The translations under genes and the position numbers were made by a program. From Uranotaenia lowii (Eukaryota > Arthropoda > Insecta > Diptera > Culicidae), in NCBI RefSeq assembly GCF_029784155.1, contig NC_073693.1, positions 188,845,127 to 188,909,126 of the forward strand: a stretch of 64,000 nt of DNA, given 5' to 3'. The notes beneath the pieces were generated by a model. It made no database searches. It was not told where the DNA came from and saw only the letters and a list, made by a program, of their open reading frames with translations. Of the stretch, positions 10,740 through 23,400 are shown piece after piece. Every line of letters begins with the position of its first letter. The stretch's first letter is position 1.

Positions 10740-11990
10740 AAAAAATATTTCTACGTTATTCTTGGTGTCTTCCATTGGCCGGCGCACACTTGTTTTCATT
10801 GTTTTTGTATCGTTACTGTTCGGCAAAAGTCAGTAATTTTCGAAAAGATTTATAATCGTTTGAATTAAAACTTTCGATGATAAATTTCCTAATAGCGAGT
10901 GCAACTCTGTTGTTTAGGCGCTAAATTCAAGTCTTCTGAGTTAATTGCAGCAGATTCAAAGCAAACATCGAAATCGATTGCACCAGCCAGATTATTCAAT
11001 GCCAGTATGCCAACTCTGTGGTAATTATAAATTTCAAACTACATAAAAGCTGAGTAATTCAAAATTTCATATTTTAAATTTTTAGATTTTAGAATTTAGA
11101 AGAATAATTAGAACAACCTTTAACCAAACAAGTATTACCTATTTATCAGCTTCCAAAACTCCAACGAAATTTGAGCGAATTAACACGCATGAACTTGCAA
11201 GAATGTGCCAGAACAAAACGAAACCTATAATTAAATGATTGTTTATTGCAAAACAGATGTTTTTTTTAAATTTTTTTTTATTGAAAATTACTCCATAAAA
11301 AAGTAAAATTTGAACTGGTCGGTAGATTGATGAGAGAAATTTGACGTATAAACTATTATTTTTTATTCAGTCTTCCTCCCCTGGGTTAAGATCGTAGGTT
11401 GCGAAATATACTTACAAGCGTCCTTTTTGAGCTTTCAAAACAGCGAAAACTACCGTTTTTGTTTGGAAAATCGTTGTTTTTAGTTCATAGAAGCAGAGTT
11501 TCAGTAAATCATTATGTTTTTTACAAAATAACCATCAAATACACACTTTAATCTGCTAGGGATCTTAGGAAGTAGGGTTTTTCACAAGTTTTGTCGTCCA
11601 TCAGAAATTATCTGTCTCATTGCATCGGTATAGGCTATACAGCTCACGAGTTCTGGAATTAGCCAAAATTTGTTGTTTGAGGTAAAGTTTTAATAACTCA
11701 TAGCTATGGTAACACTTTCAGCTTATCGGAGAAAATTTTGCGGGACATTTCAGTTTACTTACTTAAGGCTCATTTAGTATCCGTGCACTTCATTTCGGGG
11801 ATAGCTTCATTCCTAGGGTTCGGATGTGTTAAATTTTGGCAGCGTTATGTTTGTCTGTTTTTTAAAAAGATTTTTAAGTTTACGTGTTTCTGAGATATTT
11901 ACGATGCAAGGAGATATGGTGAAAATAATATTTTTTTCCCTAAAACTTCTTTGCCCTGGATGAACTAAAGGATCATACGATTCTTAAAAA
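10740..11990. other. No gene recognised
   Basis: AT-rich sequence with no long frame, terminal repeats or recognisable domain. Confidence 0.4.
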
Positions 11991-12003
11991 TACTAGCAAA
12001 TTT

Positions 12004-12086
12004 CGAACCAAGGATTGGAGTTGAACCCTTGGTGCTTGGAAGCATATGGTTTTGGCGGACAACCGAATTCAGACCACTAAACTATA
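12004..12086 (-). other. tRNA-like sequence (A and B boxes)
   Basis: The minus strand reads TAGTTTAGTGGTCTGAATTC (A-box-like) and later GGGTTCAACTCCAATCC (B-box-like), spaced as in a tRNA. No complete cloverleaf was worked out, so it is more likely a SINE head or tRNA pseudogene than a tRNA gene. Confidence 0.45.
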
Positions 12087-12287
12087 TACAGCAAATTCGT
12101 CTCCGGTCGGCAAAAAGCGTTGCCTGAGCAATAGACAACCAGCAAACATCAAATTGATTTCGATTACATAGGTCTCAATTTGTACAATCGGATACTGACG
12201 CAATGGACAGATTTGTTCTGATGAACGAATAAGTGTTTTGAAATACGAGCGTTTGTAACTGCCTAGATACTAAATGATAATTGTCCC

Positions 12288-12420
12288 GCGCCGAATTTTC
12301 GGCGCATAGGGCCGTGGTTAAAGACCTCCACTGTCTTTACTTGGTCCCAGTCAGAGGTAGACCCAGAAATTCGAAGCTGCGAAGCCTAGCCGCCGAAATT
12401 CGAACTGTCGACGGAGTGAT
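12288..12420. mobile_element. Rearranged LINE tail fragment
   Basis: First half is the complement of the phrase TTTTACCACGGCCCTATGC and its flanks at 30096-30145; second half (GACCCAGAAATTCG through GAACTGTCGACG) is the same LINE in plus orientation. The two pieces face each other, so this is a head-to-head broken remnant. Confidence 0.55.
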
Positions 12421-12509
12421 CTTCGTTTAAGTTTTCGCTTATTAAAATAAAAAATGCGGGTATGAGCCTTGATTTCTCTGATGACCCTTAACCGTAGTTG
12501 CCGATCATG

Positions 12510-12748
12510 CACAGTAAACGAAAATTACCGAGTTCGGTAATTGTTTTACCGAAATCCTAACATGTGTAAATCGGTAAACTGTTCGGTAATTTTTTCGGTA
12601 AAAAATAATCGAACATCGGTAAATGAAGAATCGATTTACCGATGTTCGTTTATTTATTACCGAAAAAATTACCGAACAGTTTACCGATTTACACATGTAA
12701 GGATTTCGGTAAAAAAATTACCGAACTCGGTAATTTTCGTTTACTGTG
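12510..12748. mobile_element. 239-bp palindromic MITE, copy 2
   Basis: Same palindrome as 10451-10689, identical in length and differing by scattered substitutions. It is flanked by TG on both sides (12508-12509 and 12749-12750), where copy 1 has TA. Short open frames across it are mirror images on the two strands and are not genes. Confidence 0.85.
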
Positions 12749-12759
12749 TGTACTTCACT

Positions 12760-14188
12760 CCAATGCTTGATTTGAACTTTGTGGACATTTTTGACAGTGT
12801 TTGCATACTTTTCCACCATTCACACACAGTAGGTACTTCTTTGACTAATCAACGGTTTTGTCAGACATCAATTTGATAATGACGGGTTTTGAAGGAAACT
12901 GTGCAAAATTTTGTTTTTCTTTTTCTCTTAAATCTCGAAATAACGTAAATTTCAAATTTTGAAAAAAAAATAGGTGAGGTGGTACTTTTCACAGGCAACA
13001 AAATGCTGTCTAAATTTTGAAGGTCCGATTGCTAGAGAATGAGAGTAAAACAAAGTGTCCCATTTCTAGAAGAACTAAGCTTTAGATGACAATTTGAAAA
13101 CAAATACCTGCAATTTTTCATAATGATATAAAATAAAATTCGTTTTTTAGGAGTAGGCGGTGACAGGTTGACATCGCACGCGTTTTTCTTTCGCTTCGCT
13201 GATAAATCCAATAATTTTCGGTATTTAATTGAGTGAATCTTCATAAACTGAATCTAAGTGGTATCAACGTGTGGCTGGATTTTCATAGCAAAGATGGCTA
13301 CCAAATAAGTGCTCCAAACTTAAGGAAAGTGTCTTACAGAAAGTTTTAAAATTTGCCTCATGAAGTTTAAAGTGCCTTGCTTGATTTCGGTTTTGTTTTT
13401 CGTGCCAATACTTGGATTTCGTTTTTCACTCAATGGACCTGAAAGTGATATTTTTTAAACATGTGTACATGGTTGTTTGATCTTGTTAAATCCAACGATT
13501 TCAATGAAAAGCTTGACTGCTAAAAATTGTGAAAACAACGGTGATAACCATCAATTCGAATCCAAAGGTTTTTCGACGGGGTATATGTTTGACAAATCGT
13601 GTGTGTTATGCCATATTCAACACTCCTGGACGACGAGGGACTTTTGGTGAGATTGTTTCATGTTTCATTCATACTATCACTCATCAATCCTATCTGCCAA
13701 GTAGGATTTTCTCTATTGCACCCTTCCGATTCCTATCTTAAACAGCTTTATGGGTCGTATGAGTTCTTTGCACCTAAACAGTTATTTTACCTTTTCAGAT
13801 CTTTCCTACCATGATTACATTGACTTGTCACGGCGTACTATAATGCACCACAATAATCTTCGAAATCAACATTTGAAATGAGAATTGAATCCAGATTCTC
13901 ATTTTGGCATCTTATGCTGGTTTTGATTATTAGTTGTATCATGTGTATCACACCCATAGAAGAGGTTGCAAAAATCCAATGTCTATTTAGCAAATCTCTG
14001 TGCCGATAATGCGCTGAAATGTGCACTGTGGCGAAGATGATATGTTTGAAAAACCGTAACTGGCATAAGGACTCGGCTCCCAACCAAAATGATGCATGAC
14101 CACTACATTGAAGCGAAACAAGAAAAACATTTTATGGGATTTCCTTCCTATTGGATAATTCATTCCAGAAACAAGGAAATAACAGCGC
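12760..14188. other. No gene recognised
   Basis: Short open frames only (for example 13529-13741 and 13838-14083), with no domain, signal peptide or splice context I can defend. The string ATGATATAAAATAAAATTCG at 13121 recurs near 15797, so at least part is repetitive. Confidence 0.35.
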
Positions 14189-14189
14189 C

Positions 14190-14272
14190 CGTAGGGAGAG
14201 TCGAACTCAAATCACCAATTATATCGTCTTGCAAGTCCGACATCCTAACCAGTGTGCTATTTGAGCTTCATG
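14190..14272 (-). other. tRNA-like sequence
   Basis: The minus strand contains TAGCACACTGGTTAGGATGT (A-box-like) and TTGAGTTCGACTCTCCC (B-box-like). Probably a SINE head or tRNA-derived fragment. Confidence 0.45.
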
Positions 14273-14328
14273 AAGAACGGGGGATATTTGTCATAGGCTT
14301 TCTGCCACCGAACAATCACAAAAAGGTA

Positions 14329-14891
14329 GGCTGATGTCATGCTGAAGCAACTAGCAACGCAACGCAACGTTCCAATAAGATTGCGTTGCAACGCATTGGT
14401 ATGTCATGCTGGCGCGACCTGTCGCTTTGAAATTCCCTACAAATCATCACTTCTCTACATCTGATGATGCTTTGAATCGTCTCCTTTCTTTCGGGAGCCA
14501 TCAAAAACTCATCAAATCACGACCCGGATTGCAAGAATGCCGAAATTTGAACAGACAAAAATCCTTGTTTTTTTGCCGGAACTAAGAATTCATGAAAATT
14601 TTCTCGCCGATTAAGATATTTTTTAGTTTATTATCACAAGTTCGGACAGATCTTCGTACTATTGTGCTCAAAACCCGGAATCACTGCTTCAAATCGAGAA
14701 AAAACAATATTCCTATTGGATTTCCTACTAGTCGCGCTACAAAACACATTGGCATCAGATTGGTCGCGCTATACAAAGCGACCAGTATGACAGGTCTGCG
14801 CGATTTCCATGGAGATCAAATGAGAGCTGGTTAGTCGTGTGAACGTTGCGTTGTAGGTCGCGTTGCTAGTTGCTTCAGCATGACATCAGCC
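14329..14891. mobile_element. Harbinger-like MITE with ~35-bp inverted repeats
   Basis: Ends GGCTGATGTCATGCTGAAGC and its complement are flanked by a 3-bp duplication GTA (14326-14328 and 14892-14894). The similarity continues through AACTAGCAACGC. A GCAACGC / GCGTTGC motif is repeated inside both ends. A 3-bp duplication and GGC-type ends suggest PIF/Harbinger or another 3-bp-TSD superfamily. No transposase. Confidence 0.7.
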
Positions 14892-15054
14892 GTAGTCCTT
14901 TGTCTTGCGATGGTAACGGGAAAGGGAACGGGAGTGAAGGCAAAGGGAAACCCATTGAATGAGAACTGTGCTGCCTGCTATTACCAAGCGGCGGCAACGC
15001 TATTCAAACCGTATGGAGCACATCTCTCAGATTTCCCCTTTTTTTCCCCTCATT

Positions 15055-15150
15055 TTGACAGATTTAAGCTTTTTTCCTCAGATTTAAGCTTTCGTCTCCT
15101 ATGCTCTCAAGGCAAAAAAAAGCTTAAATCTGAGGAAAAAAAGCTTTAAA
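15055..15150. repeat. Hairpin-forming inverted repeat
   Basis: AGATTTAAGCTTTTTTCCTC facing GAGGAAAAAAAGCTTTAAA, with a second pairing of AGATTTAAGC and GCTTAAATCT inside it. About 96 bp, no coding capacity. Confidence 0.7.
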
Positions 15151-15267
15151 ACGAGATTCACGACCACTTATTTAAAAGATGTTGGTCACACGATACATAG
15201 ACAAATCGTGTAACGTTGCAGGGATCTGGCTATTACATACACACGCTACATATACACAGCCGCTAAA

Positions 15268-15515
15268 GCCGGGCAGCTTGGCCGATGGTTGTTTGCCGGT
15301 GAATTGAAGCAATGTTTTTGTTGTTGCTTTTGCTACATTCACACGCACAGCTTAGCCGTGGTTGTTTGCCCATGGATTGAATTGAAGCAATGTTTTTTTT
15401 TGTTGCTTTTACTGCATACACACGCACAGCTTGGCCGTGGTTGTTTGCCGGTGGATTGAAGGGATTGAATAAGAAGGATGTTTTTGTTGTTGCTTTTGTT
15501 ACATTCACACGCACA
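15268..15515. repeat. Tandem minisatellite, ~3.5 units of about 80-100 bp
   Basis: Units carry CACACGCACAGC, TGGCCGTGGTTGTTTGCC and GAAGCAATGTTTTTGTTGTT in order, with variable insertions. Open frames across it on either strand are repeat artefacts. Confidence 0.75.
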
Positions 15516-15933
15516 GTGCTCGGTTCGCTGGCTGCCTGGTGTTGGCCGGTTATTATTTCCATCCTTCTTCGTCTTGTGATGCGATAGGGAGGGACGTGAA
15601 AGCGTTTTTATTTTGTTTCTTTCAGACATACGCAATTCGGTTAACTTGGGAGCCGGTGGGAGCAAATCGAATCAGCACCGGTCGCGTTATCTTCTTGTAC
15701 CAATGATGCTATGTAATTGACTACACGCCATTGGCACAGAGGCTGAATTTTGGGTGCAGCCAATGCAAGATGTGTGTAGTCACCCCATGCTATGCTATGA
15801 TATAAAATAAAATTCGTTTTGTTATTCTAAGTTTTATTTAAAATTCCCTTGTTAATTCTCTTTTTGGTGAGAACTTTTACAGCAGCAGCTTTTTCGGCAC
15901 CACAGAACTAAATAGAATTCCACATGAGCATTA

Positions 15934-16822
15934 AAGCATGGATCATCCAAAATCTGGACGCACTGTTTATTATACCATAGCGCTCTTAGTTGTCGGATCT
16001 GGAATGTTTTGACAGTACTTTGTTTTGGAAGGTTTCCTCTATCAGTGCTGAAAATTTCATTACGATTCGTTTTGTTTCAAAAAATTAACACGTGATAGAA
16101 GCCGCGAGACTAAATTCATTTGGGACACCCACGTCAAAAACCCGACGTGGTCTGGTTCAAAAATCGCAAAATCTGATTTTGGGCGGCTTCCTGACAAATT
16201 TTTTTACAAAGCCACTGGTCGGGGTGATGTCCCCACCAAGTTCAAATTCGTTTTTGCAGAAAAGCGTTTGATCTGGAAGGTATTTGCAGCTGCGGGCGAA
16301 AAATCCCGGTTTTGTGAAAAACAAGACCATGGACTCCGAAGTGTACAATGAGGAGTGCCTGAAAAACGTTTTTCCCGTACATTAGATCTCACAAAGGACC
16401 AGTAAAGTTTTGGCCAGATTTGGCAACCTGTCACTACAGCAAAGAGGTAGTACAGTGGTATCGGGACAACGGGTGGATTTTGTCGAAAAGGACATCAACC
16501 CACCCAACTGCCCTCAATTCCGCCCTATCGAAAAATTCTGGGCAATTGTCAAGCAGAAAATGAAGAAGAATGGTAGGACGACTCCGGATGCAACAGAGAT
16601 GAAGAGACTGTGGAACAAATTGGGTGTCCAAACTATGATGAGTGGAACTCGACGAAAATTTTGAAATTTCATCAAAACAACATCGGAATATTTTTTCTAA
16701 TTATTTTTCCTTTAAAGTGCAATAAAAACTCTACATTTTGAGTACAAAACATTTTTATTTCGTTTACATAACTCCGAGATAGACTCGTTTTAATGCGTCC
16801 AGTTTTATCGTGTTCCATGCTT
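15934..16822 (+). mobile_element. Mariner (ITmD37E-type) element, degenerate, with TIRs
   Basis: Ends AAGCATGGATCATCC... and the complement of ...CGTGTTCCATGCTT agree at AAGCATGGA and at CTGGACGCA, between TA dinucleotides (15932-15933 and 16823-16824). The transposase frame is broken, but VDFVEKDINPPNCPQFRPIE followed by KFWAIVKQKMKK is the catalytic C-terminal region. Several stops and frameshifts precede it. Confidence 0.75.
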
Positions 16823-16981
16823 TACACACATCCCTATCGCTTTTTGCATTTCTTTGCCGGTTCTTTTCTAGCCTTATAGGCTCACGATGTCCTTCTTTCA
16901 GCCATTGGCTGGTTCGTCTCTAGCGAACATATTTTGAAATATGTATTGAAATAAATTAATAGTTTCAAAATTTATTTATAA

Positions 16982-17426
16982 CCAACATCCGTACCAAAAT
17001 TCTTTTGCTAGGATGCAGAGGTGACCTCGGTCCTAAAGCATGAGTTTGTTTTCTTTCATCCCTTTCTCTTATTTTCCTCTCTATCTATTGACTTCTAGGA
17101 CGTGGCCGGCGCCGTTATTGATGTTTAAAGAGAGAGCATCAGTTTTGTTCATTGAGAATATGCTGTCAATCCGAGACACGATTCTTTTGACCTCTGGACA
17201 AAATTGATGGCCTCGGTCAATCACGGAGTAGCAACCATTGGCGATATAGAATTCATTCTACTTAGCCACGCGGTTATGGAATCCGAAACGTTTAGGTATT
17301 AATGATGACGGAATAAAGTCAAACACAAAAGTATCAAATCAGTTTCAGTGAAAGTTTAAAGTGGCATTTCGGGTTCAATGACTTAAGGTGGATGTGAGTA
17401 GTCGATCAAGCTAAGCTAAGCTAAGT
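16982..17426 (+). mobile_element. LINE 3' end, (AAGCT)n-tail family, copy 2
   Basis: Shares with 29175-29498 GACCTCGGTCCTAAAGCA and CTATTGACT, and with both other copies GACGTGGCC, TGATGGCCTCGGTCAATCA and the terminal AAGCTAAGCTAAGCTAAG. Same orientation as the other copies. No coding frame recognised. Confidence 0.6.
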
Positions 17427-17429
17427 TTC

Positions 17430-18300
17430 AAAATTTATGTATAACTTTGATAGGCCAGAACCTTTAAAAAACTCTAAATAACGGCATTAAGCCTGTTCAA
17501 TTATTTTATTCGAATTAAAATGATTTTAATCAACTGAAACAATTATTGCTATACTAATTTTGAAAAAAAAGTCTTGCATTATAGGATTAAGCAGCAGTCT
17601 GGTTTAAATCAAAGTTAAATAAACTATTGATAAAAGTTTTAATCAAACGAAATTGCAAATTTAAATGTGATGTTGTAACGGTTCGCAAGATACCGTGAGT
17701 CTAACCTTGACACACGTGAATCGTTGTCAACAATATGTACATTTCAACAGTATCCGGTTTATGACTTCTTCATCGGTCAAATAGCAAGTTCAATTAGAGA
17801 CGGTGCGCAGATCAATGAAGCATTACTCCATACCGCATTATTTTTATTATTCCCAGTAGCCAAGAACTACCTATAGTTATTGAGTTCGGGTTTTGCCAGC
17901 GCTTAGCGTCATTCATCAGCCTTCAAACTAAAAGTATATTGAGAGCGATATAAGCCGTTTAGAGGATCTTATAAATTTGCAACCACCTTTTTTACTGCTT
18001 TTGCACGATTCACGTTTAATCCAGCTGTTTAATTAAAATGGTTGATTCCGGGGATTAATCAATCAGTCTTCAGTCAATCAAGAATTTGATTTTTTGTTGT
18101 TGTTGTGCCCTTAGTCTTCCCTAAACACAATACACTTTGTTTTGAAATTAAAACAAAAAAAAAGCTTCGAACTCAGCATTCATATTTATTTGATGAATTC
18201 ACATCAACTACTTGAGTTCCGGAAAACAAAATAGAAACACATATGAAAAAGAAACTAGCATTTGCTTTACTACTTATAGCTTTTCCTAAGCTCAAATAAA
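17430..18300. other. No gene recognised
   Basis: AT-rich sequence without open frames of note or terminal repeats. Confidence 0.4.
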
Positions 18301-18301
18301 G

Positions 18302-19259
18302 TACCGTCAAACGGGGCATCATGCAACAGCGGGGCTCGATGCAACATTTATATAACACTACATTGAATCAATTTTTAATTTAATGTATTGTAATAAAGTT
18401 ATCTTTTAGTGTTAACAAAATGATGATGACATAATTTCTCGCATCTTAAGCTAGTTGTCTTAAGTTTTTTATTTTTATGTAAAATTTGAAAAATCGAGCA
18501 ATAAATGTACAAATTTTAACATTTTTTGATGCCGAAAAAAACTTTACCCAGTATGACGGATCGGCTTGATAAAATTACCTACAAACTTTTTACAGGTTTC
18601 CTCATGTTACACCAACATTGTTGGTGTAAAAATATTTTTCGAACAATCACCCAATTTTTTAAAATGAATATTCTTAAAATTCAGTTAGGTGTCTGGGGTT
18701 AAATGCAACAAAATGCAAATCAAAGAAATACCTTGTAAATCTCGTTTCCATTTGCAGGAATATAAATGGTTTGCATCACGCGTTTGTAGACATTTAAATT
18801 TCATTCATCCAAACATTTATTTTTATGATTTCAGCTTGTAGAATTTTTCGTAGTATTATTTAACCCCTAAATGTATGCAGCATCCTTATTTTCAGAAAAA
18901 AATGTGAAAATTTGTTTTTACAGACCCAAAAACTACTGCAATTGGTGTTGCCATGCGTAATGGTCTTTAAGGCATCGCAAATATATTAAAAACTATGAAT
19001 TTTCGTACGTGTTCATAAGATTTTTCATTAAAAACAAAGTTTGTTGCAAGTTACCCCATTTTCTAAGGAGTGTGAAAATCGCATGTTTTTAGAGAATTAA
19101 AAATAACTGAAGAAACCAATAATATTTTTAACTACGCCAATTTGATGCCCCAGCATCCTTAAAACTTTTGATGCATAAAGGATACGATTAACTGTGAACA
19201 TAAGTTTTTTAGAAGCCATTGAAGTTGAAAATTGTTACATGTTGCCCCAGTTGACGGTA
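18302..19259. mobile_element. TACCGT-ended non-autonomous element (GGGGCA family)
   Basis: Left end TACCGTCAAACGGGGCATCA and right-end complement TACCGTCAACTGGGGCAACA. The outer TA may be the target duplication. Variants of the GGGGCAxCATGCAAC phrase recur inside (for example near 18336, 18699 and 19145). 958 bp, no transposase. Confidence 0.65.
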
Positions 19260-19757
19260 ATGACATAATTTGAAAGTATTTGCTCAACTTGGCATGGAAA
19301 AGCAAAAAAACATTTTCTTCGCACCCGCTTTAGAATAGAATTATTCATGCCAATCGAAGTATTCGACTAATGAAACTGCATGAAAATAACAGAAGCAAGA
19401 AACGCATCATCATGTATCATACCCATAACACATAATCAAATCGCATCGTTAATATTTGTTTTATACTTTAGGTCGGATCAAGGCATGTGAGAACTTTTAT
19501 TCGGGAGGCCGGTCGAATTTTTTTATGAACAGTCTTAGATCTGAATTTACTGAGCAGATAAAAATAAAAAATTGAAAGGAGTTGTTTTTCGAAAATTCAC
19601 TTCTAAAGGGTATACGGTCAAAATTTGGTCAATATCAACTTGACGTATTACTTTCAATTTTGCATTTGAAAAACCTGAACACCCTTCATTTTGAAGGTGT
19701 GTGTGTGTAGAAAGTTGCTTCTATTTTGATTTTGGAATTCAATCTTCAGTTGTCAAA

Positions 19758-19967
19758 ATGCCGTCCAAAGAAGAAGAGCAGCGTATCAAAATTTTGCTCG
19801 CGCATCGCGAAAATTCGAGCTACTCGCACGCAAAGCTGGCAAAATCGCTAAAAGTTGCCAAATCAACCGTTACAAATGTAATTAAAGTGTTTGGGGAACG
19901 TTTGTCGACAGCCAAGAATTCTGGATCGGGGGGAAATCGGAAGCTGATAACTAATAACTTTTTTGTC
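19758..19967 (+). pseudogene. Mariner/Tc1 transposase N-terminal HTH remnant
   Basis: ATG at 19758 opens MPSKEEEQRIKILLAHRENS, then SHAKLAKSLKVAKSTVTNVI, a paired-type helix-turn-helix, and NSGSGGNRK, the usual linker. The frame ends at 19967-19969 without a catalytic domain. Truncated. Confidence 0.65.
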
Positions 19968-20244
19968 TAAAAAGATACAAAGTTATGATATTCAACAAAG
20001 TTGTTCAGCGGAAAATTTCCTGTAAGAAATTTATAAATTGGCACAAAAACTGTCAGCAGGCTCGGTTCCACAGAAGAAACAAAAATGATGTTGATTTTTC
20101 AGTACAAAATATTCATTTTTCCCATACAAACCTAAAAGTTCAAATTTACTCATGTAAACGTTACTTAAAAATTCTGCAAATTATCATGGAAGAGTTTTGG
20201 ATTAAAACGAAGCTTTCAAGACCCCAGGGTTTGAGAAATTCAAA

Positions 20245-20309
20245 AATGACCCCAAATCGACTCAGTCTACTGAACCATGCCAACATCTGGGCGGAATTAA
20301 AGCGACGAG
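20245..20309 (+). pseudogene. LINE reverse transcriptase remnant, 5' piece (left of the copia insertion)
   Basis: The frame reads LSLLNHANIWAELKRR up to the copia target site. Removing copia and one ACGAG copy joins it in frame to AVPQKLVHLIEAQ at 26054 onward, a typical reverse transcriptase palm segment before the VxQGC motif. The LINE therefore predates the copia insertion. Confidence 0.7.
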
Positions 20310-20471
20310 TGTAGAAAAACAGTGTGCTGTGGTTTGGTTAACAGAATATATTTGAACTGATAGAGAATACAAACTAGTAGGCGGTTTTATAGATAATTTG
20401 AATTTTCATGGCTTGCCCAGTTTGGTTTAATCTAAGGGAAACTTATTCTAACGTCTAATTGTAATTATCGC

Positions 20472-23400
20472 TTAGGGTTGTTCCTTAACACCCCCTCTCA
20501 ATCCTAGGGAGGCACGATGATGTTGCAATGGACCAGCCGGCAGACTCTTGGTGAGGACATCTGCTAGCTGATGGCTTGTTGCGATGTACTGCAGCTTGAT
20601 GATCTTGTCCTGGATGCATTCCCGGATGAAGTTGTAGCGAATATCAAGATGTTTCATTCGCTTCTGATCTCGTGGCTCTTCTGCGATGTGAATGCAGGAC
20701 TGGTTGTCTTCGTGGATTGTCAGCGGGGATTGCAGGACCACACCAAATTCGGACAGCAGGTTCTTCACCCAGATGGCGTCACATTCCGCTTGGCTTAGGG
20801 ACACGTACTCGGCTTCGGTGGATGATAGTGACACGGTTGTTTGTTTCCTGCTCGTCCATGCGACCGTGTTGCCGAAAATCTGGAACAGGTAACCGGAGAT
20901 GGAATGCCGAGTATCGACATCGTTCCCCCAGTCAGCGTCAGCGAAACCAATGATTGGCTCACCGCCTTCGTCTTGCTTGGTGTAGACCAACCGGAAATCC
21001 TTCGTCCCTTGGAGGTACCGCAAGACACGCTTCAAATAGGCCCAATGCGTTTCAGTGGCACCACTCTGGAACCGACTCAGGTAGTTAACCGCAAAGCTGA
21101 TGTCCGGTCGCGAGGAGAGCATCAAGTATGTAAGGCAACCGATGAGCTCTCGATAAGGCTGCTGCGTTGACTTCTCGCTTTCGGAATTTCGGGCCAGCTT
21201 GAGGTTCGTCTCTAGTGGGGTGGCAACAGGCTTGCAGTTCCGCATTCCAAACCGCTCAAGCAGGGAAGATACATATCCGGCTTTACTGATGGACAATGTA
21301 CCTTGCTTCCGGTTGCGCTCAATTTTCAGGCCAAGAAAAGTGCTGACGTCTTCCAGGTCTTCCATCTCGAATTCGGCTGCTAGTTGCGACTTGATCCACT
21401 TCAATTTCTCAGTGGAATCCGTCGCAATCAAGATGTCGTCTACGTAGAGGATCAGGTACACCTTGAAGTTCTCGGTCACCAGGGTGTACAGGCAGTTGTC
21501 GTAGGAAGACCGCTTGAAACCTAACTCCAGGATGTACTTGTTGAATCGCTCGTTCCAGCTGCGGGGCGCCTGCTTCAGGCCGTACAGGGATTTGTTTAGT
21601 CGGCACACTTTATTCCCCCTCTCAAATCCTGGTGGCTGTCGAATGTACACCGTCCCTTCCAGATTTCCGTTAAGGAAGGCGGTGCGAACGTCCATCTGGT
21701 GCAGGTGTAAGTCTTGCTGGACCGCCACGGCCAAGAGCGTTCGAACGGTACTCATCCTAACCACTGGGGCATACGTTTCGTGGTAGTCGTACCCAGCACG
21801 TTGAAAGCAGCGTTTGGCGACCAATCGAGCTTTGTACCGGGCAGGTTTACTGTCATCCTTCTTTATTTTGAATACCCACTTGCACGGCACAACTCGACTT
21901 CCGGTAGGGGGGTCGACAAGATTCCAGGTGCGGTTCTTCTCCAAGGACCGCATCTCTTCGTCGACAGCAGCTTTCCACAACGGCCAATCGTCACGCTTTT
22001 TGAGTTTTTCGATGTCTTCTGGCAGCTCATCGACGTAGGCCTCGGCATTCAATGCAAAGGCGATGTAGCTCTCGTCTTCAGAATCGCATCGACCAGCGTG
22101 GCGTTTCGAGGATGGATTCAATTCGTAGTCGGAAAAACGAGCCGGCCGCTTTTTCGCTCGTCCACTTCTTCTTACAGGCACTTTTTCTATATTGTCTATC
22201 ACTGTTTCGATATTCGAGAATTTTTCAGTTTCACTTTCATCACTATCGTCTATTATTTTATCATCCCATACAGATTCGTCATCAGATTCCAATACTTTTT
22301 CACTAGAATTGTCTTTGTGTTCAATTTGTTTCACTGAATCTGACACGAGATGATCATCACTGTACTTATAATTTTTCACTTTCTTTTCTTGCACTATTAC
22401 GTCTCGAGCGACGATCACTTTTTTCAGCACAGGATCCCACAGACGATATCCGTTGTTCCCATATCCAACCAGGAAACACACATGGCTCTTCGGATCAAGT
22501 TTGGACCTCTTCTCCTTCGGGATGTGTACAAACGCCTTGCTTCCGAAGACACGCAGTTTAGACACGTTTGGCTTGTGTCCGAACCACATCTCGTACGGCG
22601 TTTTTGCTTCTTTCAAAGCAGCGGTGGGGCTCCGGTTGATGACGAACACTGCTGCTAAAACCGCTTCGGACCACATATATCGTTGGAATTCGGACTCGTC
22701 CAGCATCGCCCGAGCACGCTCCATGATGGTTCTGTTCATGCGCTCGGGGACACCGTTCTGCTGAGGCGTATAGGGGATGGTGGTTTCCATGACGATACCT
22801 TTTTCGTTGCAGTACTCCTGGAATTCGGTGTTGATGTACTCGCCACCATTATCACTTCTCAATCGGGCGATTTTGGTTCCAAAACGAGTAGTGGCCATCG
22901 CAGCATATTTCCTGAACGCCTCAAAGACTTCGCTCTTTGCTTCGAGAATGTAGACGGCGGTAAAATGCGTGAAGTCATCGATGAAGCTCACGAAGATTTT
23001 CCCACCATTCCAGGATGCTGGCGAGAAAGCTCCACACACGTCTGAATGGATGAGCTCCAAGGGGCGTGAGGAGCGGGGCTTTGAGGACTCCTCGAACGGC
23101 AACTTAGCTTGCTTCCCTTTCATGCAGGGCTCGCAAATCTCGCTTCCAAATTCAGAGTCAGCGGCGACGTCCAAACCTTCGACCATATCGTTTCGGATCA
23201 GTTTCTGGAGACCGGCTTTCCCGATGTGCCCGTACCGGCGATGCCACAACGACAGCTTTCCTTCGGTTTCTGCCGTCAGCGCCGAACCAAAATTCCGGAT
23301 TCTCACATCCAGCTCGTACAAACGACCTCTTCTGGGGGCAACGCACACCACTCGCTTATTCTGGCGAATGTGCGCGTTCTTTTGGTTGAAGGTCACTTCC

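Noticed and set aside
12541..12876. 111-residue plus-strand frame
   Set aside because: Covers a palindromic MITE; the same peptide appears on the opposite strand.
21714..22337. 207-residue plus-strand frame
   Set aside because: It is the shadow of the copia polyprotein on the other strand.
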